Source: Nitrososphaerota archaeon
GTDB taxonomy: Archaea > Thermoproteota > Nitrososphaeria > Nitrososphaerales > Gagatemarchaeaceae
DNA: 10,654 bases
Assembly: GCA_003135575.1 (NCBI GenBank)
Contig: PLCG01000079.1
Span: forward strand, 1-10,654
Direction: 5' to 3'
Position 1 is the first letter of the stretch; each line of letters starts with the position of its first letter. Shown here piece after piece: positions 6,232 through 10,654 of the stretch. Below the pieces are notes generated by a model. It was not told the DNA's origin. It did no database searches and saw only the letters and a program-made list of their open reading frames with translations. A program made the translations under genes and the position numbers.

Positions 6232-9200
6232 ATGGCCGTGTTGACAAGAGGGCTGTCGGACCTCTTCGAGGAGTTCCTCCGGGGGTTCGAGGACAAGGAC
6301 GGGGAGCGCAAGTACCAAGTCCTGCTGGCCCAGATGGCCGGCTCCGGAAGGAAGGCGGTCATCATCGACTACGAGGACATGATCCACTACAACACGGACC
6401 TGGCAGAGAGCCTCCTCAACGACCCGGACAAGGCCCTTAGGGACTTCAAGTCGGCAACCTTCGAGGTGCTCAGCACGGAGAATCCGAGCTACGCCGGAGA
6501 GATAAGGAAGAGCCTGACAGTGAGGATACGGGGAGTCACTGACCGGGTGCCCCTCCGCAAGGTCGACACCTCCCACCTGGACAAGATGATCGCGTTCGCA
6601 GGGATGCTGGTGCGCACCTCGGAGCTTAGGCCGCTCCTGGTAGATGCCGCGTTCGTCTGTCCTGACGGGCACACGACGAGGGTCCTGCAGGAAGGCCCGA
6701 GCATCAAGAAGCCGACGAAGTGCGAGGGATGCGACGAGACCAGGAACTTCGAGCTCGACCAGAAAGACAGCGCCTTCATCGACAGCCAGATACTCCGTGT
6801 CCAAGAGCTGCCAGAGGAGCTACCGCCAGGACAGCTCCCCCGGTTCTTCGACATCGACGTCGAGGGCGACATCGTCAACACCGCCAGGCCCGGAGACAGG
6901 GCGATAATGACCGGGATAGTCCGCGCGGAGCCGGACTTTGGCTTCGGGCAGCCGAGGAGCAGGTCGTTCCGCTCAAAGATAGACGCAAACTACATCGAGG
7001 TGGTGGGGAAAGAGCCCAGCCAGGTCCACATAACAAAGGAGGACGAGGCGATAATCAAGAGCATCGCCGCGACGCCCGACGCCTACCAGAAGCTGATCAA
7101 GTCGATGGCACCAGGGATCCTGGGTCACGACGCGGTGAAGGAGGCCATACTCCTCCTGCTTGTCGGCGGGCCGCAGACCGTGCTCCCCGACGGGACGAAG
7201 CTAAGGGGGGACATCAACGTCTTCCTCGTCGGCGACCCGGGGGTCGCCAAGTCTGAGATGCTGAAGTTCGCCGCGCAGGTCGCGCCCAGAGGCATGTTCG
7301 CGTCGGGAAGGGGCTCGACTGCGGCGGGGCTCTCCGCGGCCGTGATACGAGAGAAGAACACGCTCATGCTCGAGGCGGGCGTGGTGGTCCTTGCAGATCA
7401 AGGAATTGCGTGTCTTCATCCAGACAGCAAAGTGTTCCTGGATGGAAAGATAACCAGAGTCAGCACCCTGGCTGAGTCCCTGAGCTTCAAATCTGTCGAG
7501 GCCGCAAATGGTCGGAGTGAACTCGCCGACCTAGATGCAACCGTCGTTTCATTCAATTCAGATTCGCTGAAAACACGGGTAGGTCGATCGACCCTGATTC
7601 GAAGGCGGTGGCATAAAGGCGAGATTGTGAAGCTAGCGTTGAGATCTGGCTTTGTCCAGAAAGTGACCCCAGACCACCTTTTGCTCGACGGTAACACTCT
7701 TGAGTGGAAGGAAGCAGCCCGATTTGTCGCCGGAGACTTGCTGACAGGGCCGCAGCGGATTCCCATCGAGAGAGAGGATGAGTTGTTCCTTTGGGACATC
7801 CTACCAGAATCCTGCGTCGTTTCCCTGACTAGAGAGGAAAAAGATTCTCTCAAGGCATCGCTGGAGAAAAAATATGGTTCAGTCAGAACCGCCAGCACCT
7901 CCATTTGCGTCGCCAGGCTTACAAGGTACTTCGGCGATAGGCTTCAACCGTCTCTCTATGAGCTCAGAACAATAACTCGCGCTCTTGGCCAGGAAGACAG
8001 ATGGAGGAGGAGCCAGCACGTCTTCGATAAATCCCCAGTTCGGGCTGTGAAGGTCACTCCTGAGATGGCTTACATTTGCGGATTCCTCTTCGGCGACGGA
8101 AACGTCAAGATAACACAGAGGCGTGCATCCATGACCGTCACCCAATCCCCGCGGCACGAGATATACATTCGACGCTTCGAGAAATATTGGAACCTTCTTT
8201 TCGGCACAATTCGGTTTAGGAAGGTTAGGCAGGTGCAGAGTAAGATTAGGGGCAAACTCGTATCTTCGCAGAGGATCGATTGGAGCGTCAGTCGCAGGGT
8301 GTTGGGTCACATCTACTCATTTCTGACACAAAACAACCTTGGAAATCTGCTATCATTCCCCGACGAGGTGCTGAAAGGGTTCCTAGCTGGAGTCACAGAT
8401 TCCGACGGATATCATGGCGCAAAGCACACCTTGAAGCACGGAACCCTTTATGAAACTTGGAACGTCGTCTACGCAGCCTCCCGTAATCCGGACGCAAACC
8501 TGAATCTATTGCTCGCTTTGCGCAGGTTCGGTGTCATAGGATCATACCGAGGTTTGCGTGGCGGAGTTGGAGTGGTAGTGGTGAGCTCGCGCGCCGATTG
8601 CATGAGGCTGCAAGGGGTGCTCTCGGAATACTCCGTGAAAATGGCGAAACGGTCAGCAGGAAGGAAGAGAAACATCAGCGGGATTTCGGAGAAGCTGCCT
8701 AAGAAGCTGGTCGGCGCGGCGTTCAGAGAGGCATTCGCTGATGCAAGAAGGACAGGTCTCATCAAAGCGGGAGTCTGGTCGACGATTTACACTTACATGA
8801 ATGAGATGAGGCAACCGTCCACGGCACAGGTGGTCAAGGTCGCTTCGAGAGTCGGTGGGATCTCCACCTCGCGATTGTTGGAGATTGCTGAGAAGGACTA
8901 TTTCTTGGACGAAGTTGTCAGCGCCTCCCGAGAGCAATACGAGGGACATGTATATGACGTCATGATGCGGAGCGACCACAACTATCTCGCAGACGGCGTC
9001 TTCTCCCACAACTGCATCGACGAGTTCGACAAGATGAAGCCGGAGGACAGGAGCGCATTGCACGAGCAAATGGAACAGCAAACCGTCACAATAGCAAAGG
9101 GAGGCATTTATGCGACGCTAAACGCCAGAACGGCCATTCTCGCGGCGACAAACCCTATCCTAGGCAAATACAACCCCTACCAGAACTTAATCGATAATAT

Positions 9201-9882
9201 CACCCTTCCAATCCCCCTGCTGACAAGATTCGACCTTATCTTTGTTCTCAGGGACACGCCGATCCCCGGGCAGGACGAGAAGCTCGCGACCCACATCCTC
9301 GACGTCCACAGGAAGAGGGCCTACGTGGAGTCCCCTCCCATCCAGTTCGACCTTCTCAAGAAGTACATCGCGTTCGCGAAGAACTACTCTCCGGTCCTCA
9401 CGATGGAGGCGGAGAACAGGATCAAGGAGTACTACCTGCAGCTCAGGAGGAGCGCGACCGAGGGACAGATCGGCGCGACGCCAAGGACCCTAGAGTCCCT
9501 GATCCGGCTCGCGAGCGCAAAGGCCAGGCTCATGCTGCGCGAGCTGGTCACGGAGGACGACGCGCTCACCGCCATCGCCCTCATGAACAAGATGGTAGAG
9601 GACGTGCTTACCGACACCGAGACAAAGACCAAGGGAGACTTTGGGATCCTGCTCGGCCAGCCGGCCGGGGAGAGGGGGAAGCTCGCGACCCTGATGGACA
9701 CGCTGAGGGCTCTGGAAGGGCCCGACAGGAAGCCCATAGAGGCCAAGGTCTTCAGGCAGGAGCTGATGAGGACCAACAAGTTCGCGAACGAGGACGAGGT
9801 CGACAGCCTGATCAAGAAGATAACCAAGGAAGGAATCATCTTCGAGTCAAAGCCCGGGTTCTTCAGAAGAGTCCAGGGCTAG
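6232..9882 (+). CDS. mcm: Replicative DNA helicase MCM, interrupted by an intein
   Basis: MCM is the hexameric ATPase that unwinds DNA at archaeal replication forks. The reading frame encodes 1,216 residues; removing the 534-residue intein (394-927) leaves 682, the usual MCM size. The N-terminal domain has a zinc-binding set Cys143-x3-His147...Cys164-x2-Cys167. The AAA+ core has Walker A GDPGVAKS (334-341, Lys340), Walker B CIDEFDKM (928-935, right after the intein), and sensor 1 Asn974 in AATNP. The arginine finger is Arg999 in LLTRFDL, and the sensor 2 Arg is 1085 in ATPRTLESL. A winged-helix segment fills about 1140-1216. All key ATPase residues are present once the intein is spliced out; the unspliced protein would have its Walker A and B split by 534 residues and should be inactive. 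ATG 6232 lies 10 bases after gins23. Codon use changes sharply in the intein and in part of the following extein. Confidence 0.97.
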   Translation: MAVLTRGLSDLFEEFLRGFEDKDGERKYQVLLAQMAGSGRKAVIIDYEDMIHYNTDLAESLLNDPDKALRDFKSATFEVLSTENPSYAGEIRKSLTVRIRGVTDRVPLRKVDTSHLDKMIAFAGMLVRTSELRPLLVDAAFVCPDGHTTRVLQEGPSIKKPTKCEGCDETRNFELDQKDSAFIDSQILRVQELPEELPPGQLPRFFDIDVEGDIVNTARPGDRAIMTGIVRAEPDFGFGQPRSRSFRSKIDANYIEVVGKEPSQVHITKEDEAIIKSIAATPDAYQKLIKSMAPGILGHDAVKEAILLLLVGGPQTVLPDGTKLRGDINVFLVGDPGVAKSEMLKFAAQVAPRGMFASGRGSTAAGLSAAVIREKNTLMLEAGVVVLADQGIACLHPDSKVFLDGKITRVSTLAESLSFKSVEAANGRSELADLDATVVSFNSDSLKTRVGRSTLIRRRWHKGEIVKLALRSGFVQKVTPDHLLLDGNTLEWKEAARFVAGDLLTGPQRIPIEREDELFLWDILPESCVVSLTREEKDSLKASLEKKYGSVRTASTSICVARLTRYFGDRLQPSLYELRTITRALGQEDRWRRSQHVFDKSPVRAVKVTPEMAYICGFLFGDGNVKITQRRASMTVTQSPRHEIYIRRFEKYWNLLFGTIRFRKVRQVQSKIRGKLVSSQRIDWSVSRRVLGHIYSFLTQNNLGNLLSFPDEVLKGFLAGVTDSDGYHGAKHTLKHGTLYETWNVVYAASRNPDANLNLLLALRRFGVIGSYRGLRGGVGVVVVSSRADCMRLQGVLSEYSVKMAKRSAGRKRNISGISEKLPKKLVGAAFREAFADARRTGLIKAGVWSTIYTYMNEMRQPSTAQVVKVASRVGGISTSRLLEIAEKDYFLDEVVSASREQYEGHVYDVMMRSDHNYLADGVFSHNCIDEFDKMKPEDRSALHEQMEQQTVTIAKGGIYATLNARTAILAATNPILGKYNPYQNLIDNITLPIPLLTRFDLIFVLRDTPIPGQDEKLATHILDVHRKRAYVESPPIQFDLLKKYIAFAKNYSPVLTMEAENRIKEYYLQLRRSATEGQIGATPRTLESLIRLASAKARLMLRELVTEDDALTAIALMNKMVEDVLTDTETKTKGDFGILLGQPAGERGKLATLMDTLRALEGPDRKPIEAKVFRQELMRTNKFANEDEVDSLIKKITKEGIIFESKPGFFRRVQG
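7411..9012 (+). mobile_element. Intein with LAGLIDADG homing endonuclease in MCM
   Basis: A 534-residue in-frame insertion splits the MCM sequence ADQGIA / CIDEFDKM. Splicing motifs: Cys1 with block A CLHPDSKVFLDGK (1-13); block B with TPDH (86-89); block F VYDVMMRSDHNYLADG (514-529); block G ending His533-Asn534, followed by Cys+1 of the extein. The endonuclease has two LAGLIDADG motifs, ICGFLFGDG (222-230, Asp229) and LAGVTDSDG (325-333, Asp332), both with the acidic catalytic-type residue. Helix-turn-helix-like stretches lie at about 157-195 and 447-490. No stop or frameshift is present, so it reads as a full-length, potentially active homing element. Codons end in A or T far more often than in the host gene, a sign of transfer. 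Exact boundaries follow from the MCM Walker B motif and are firm. Specific activity is inference. Confidence 0.96.
9055..9246 (+). other. Extein patch with intein-like codon use
   Basis: Within the MCM extein, 27 of the 64 codons here end in A or T by my count, including TTA, ATA, AGA (twice), GAT, AAT, TTT and GTT, which are rare in the rest of the gene. The 14 codons just before (9013-9054) all end in G or C, and only 3 of the next 58 (9247-9420) end in A or T. The protein sequence is normal MCM (sensor 1 to arginine finger). Just upstream of the intein, six of the seven codons at 7390-7410 also end in A or T. This may be a gene-conversion patch acquired with the intein. Confidence 0.55.
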
Positions 9883-9887
9883 AACGC

Positions 9888-9951
9888 AAGGAGGCGGGCT
9901 GACACCCATGGCGCGCCGCGCAGCCGAGCGACCAGAGGAGGCTCGCTAGCC
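9888..9951 (+). promoter_or_regulatory. mcm-hel308 spacer with two ribosome-binding-like sites
   Basis: AAGGAGG (9888-9894) lies 13 bases before an ATG at 9908 that opens a 13-codon frame (mostly Ala, Arg, Glu) ending with TAG at 9947-9949. Within that frame AGAGGAGG (9933-9940) precedes the hel308 GTG at 9952 by 11 bases. No TATA box is visible, so hel308 is probably read from the gins23-mcm transcript. Whether the mini-frame is translated is unknown. Confidence 0.4.
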
Positions 9952-10654
9952 GTGAAAGTGAAGGAACTGCCCCTGCCTGAAGAGTTCACCACGCACTTGA
10001 ACTCGCAGGGCTTCGTCGACCTCTATCCTCCCCAAGCGGCGGCGGTCGAGGCGGGGCTGCTCCAAGGGAGGAACCTGCTGATTGCCAGCCCTACGGCATC
10101 TGGGAAGACGCTCATAGCCGCGCTCGCAGCCTACAAGAAGATAGTCCAGGAGCGGCGCAAGGTCGTGTATCTCAGCCCCCTACGGGCGCTCGCCTCGGAG
10201 AAGTACGCGGAGTTCCGGAACCTGCTCGAGCCGTTCGGAGTGAAGTGCGTGATCTCGACCGGCGACTTCGACTCGGCGGGGGAGGCGCTGAAGAACTACG
10301 ACCTCTTGGTCCTTACCAACGAGAAGTTCGACTCGCTGCTAAGGCACGGCATCTCGTGGCTGCCTGACGTGGGGCTGTGCGTCTCGGACGAGGTCCACCT
10401 GGCGGGGAGCGGCGACAGGGGGCCCACGCTCGAGATGATTCTCACGAAGGTGATCCACAGCGGGGTGGCGGCGCAGCTGCTCTCGCTCTCGGCGACAGTG
10501 AGCAACGCGGAGGAAATCGCGCGATGGCTGAGGTCTGACCTCGTGGAGCTGACCTGGCGGCCCGTCCCCCTGCGGGAGGGTGTCTACGACCATGGCCGGG
10601 TTTGGTTCGGCGACCTTGCGGGAGAGATCCAGACTGTGAGGTCGACCTACGGAG
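9952..10654 (+). CDS. hel308: ATP-dependent DNA helicase Hel308, N-terminal part (3' end outside window)
   Basis: Hel308 (Hjm) is an archaeal superfamily 2, 3'-to-5' helicase related to eukaryotic HELQ and PolQ, acting on stalled forks and recombination intermediates. The first 234 residues are present of roughly 700 expected. Visible in order: Q-motif LYPPQ (24-28), motif I ASPTASGKTL (45-54), motif Ia PLRALASEKY (76-85), STGDFDS (102-108), TNEKFDSLLRH (122-132), motif II DEVHL (146-150), motif III LSAT (179-182), and WRPVPLREGVY (202-212), the characteristic end of RecA domain 1. The GTG at 9952 is chosen because no start codon lies upstream in frame after the mcm stop, and AGAGGAGG sits 11 bases before it; a GTG two codons later is possible. 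It follows mcm by 69 bases on the same strand, probably in one unit with gins23-mcm. Confidence 0.95.
   Translation, partial: MKVKELPLPEEFTTHLNSQGFVDLYPPQAAAVEAGLLQGRNLLIASPTASGKTLIAALAAYKKIVQERRKVVYLSPLRALASEKYAEFRNLLEPFGVKCVISTGDFDSAGEALKNYDLLVLTNEKFDSLLRHGISWLPDVGLCVSDEVHLAGSGDRGPTLEMILTKVIHSGVAAQLLSLSATVSNAEEIARWLRSDLVELTWRPVPLREGVYDHGRVWFGDLAGEIQTVRSTYG

Noticed and set aside
7411..9012. Group I or II intron, or a separate inserted gene, instead of an intein
   Set aside because: The insertion stays in frame from end to end and has protein-splicing motifs at both borders, which an intron would not require.

Overview
The window is a gene-dense, GC-rich stretch of an archaeal chromosome. 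It carries archaeal information-processing genes: a clamp-loader small subunit, GINS, MCM and Hel308. Codons strongly prefer G or C in third position, Arg is mostly AGG, and promoters look like TATA boxes. Gene order (a B-domain-first GINS directly upstream of mcm) and the style of the membrane-anchored surface protein suggest a TACK-group archaeon, for example a Nitrososphaeria/Thaumarchaeota or Bathyarchaeia relative. That placement is inference.

Layout. Positions 1-1365 (+) hold the C-terminal part of carB (pyrimidine/arginine synthesis, cut by the window edge). It converges, with a 2-base gap, on a minus-strand pair: rfcS (3631-2654) followed 2 bases later by hisS (2651-1368). A divergent intergenic region of about 220 bases (3632-3851) carries TATA-like elements. 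Downstream on the plus strand come a secreted or membrane-anchored protein of unknown function (3852-4517) and an ornithine cyclodeaminase/mu-crystallin-family reductase (4602-5582). Then comes a replication block: gins23 (5664-6221), mcm (6232-9882) and the start of hel308 (9952 to the window end).

The most striking element is a 534-residue intein (7411-9012) inside mcm. It sits two codons before the Walker B Asp-Glu pair. It has complete splicing motifs (Cys1, TxxH block B, C-terminal His-Asn, Cys+1) and a LAGLIDADG homing endonuclease with both catalytic-type aspartates, so it looks intact for splicing and for homing. Its codon use is much less GC-rich at third positions than the host gene. 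A patch of the downstream host (extein) sequence (about 9055-9246) and the last seven codons before the intein share that foreign codon use. This may be a footprint of the homing and conversion event.

How the genes fit together: Gins23 and MCM are partners in the archaeal CMG-like replicative helicase, RfcS is the main subunit of the PCNA loader, and Hel308 acts at stalled forks, so 2654-3631 plus 5664-10654 form a replication neighbourhood. I did not see CRISPR arrays, rRNA or tRNA genes, insertion sequences or a wholly unknown multi-gene system.
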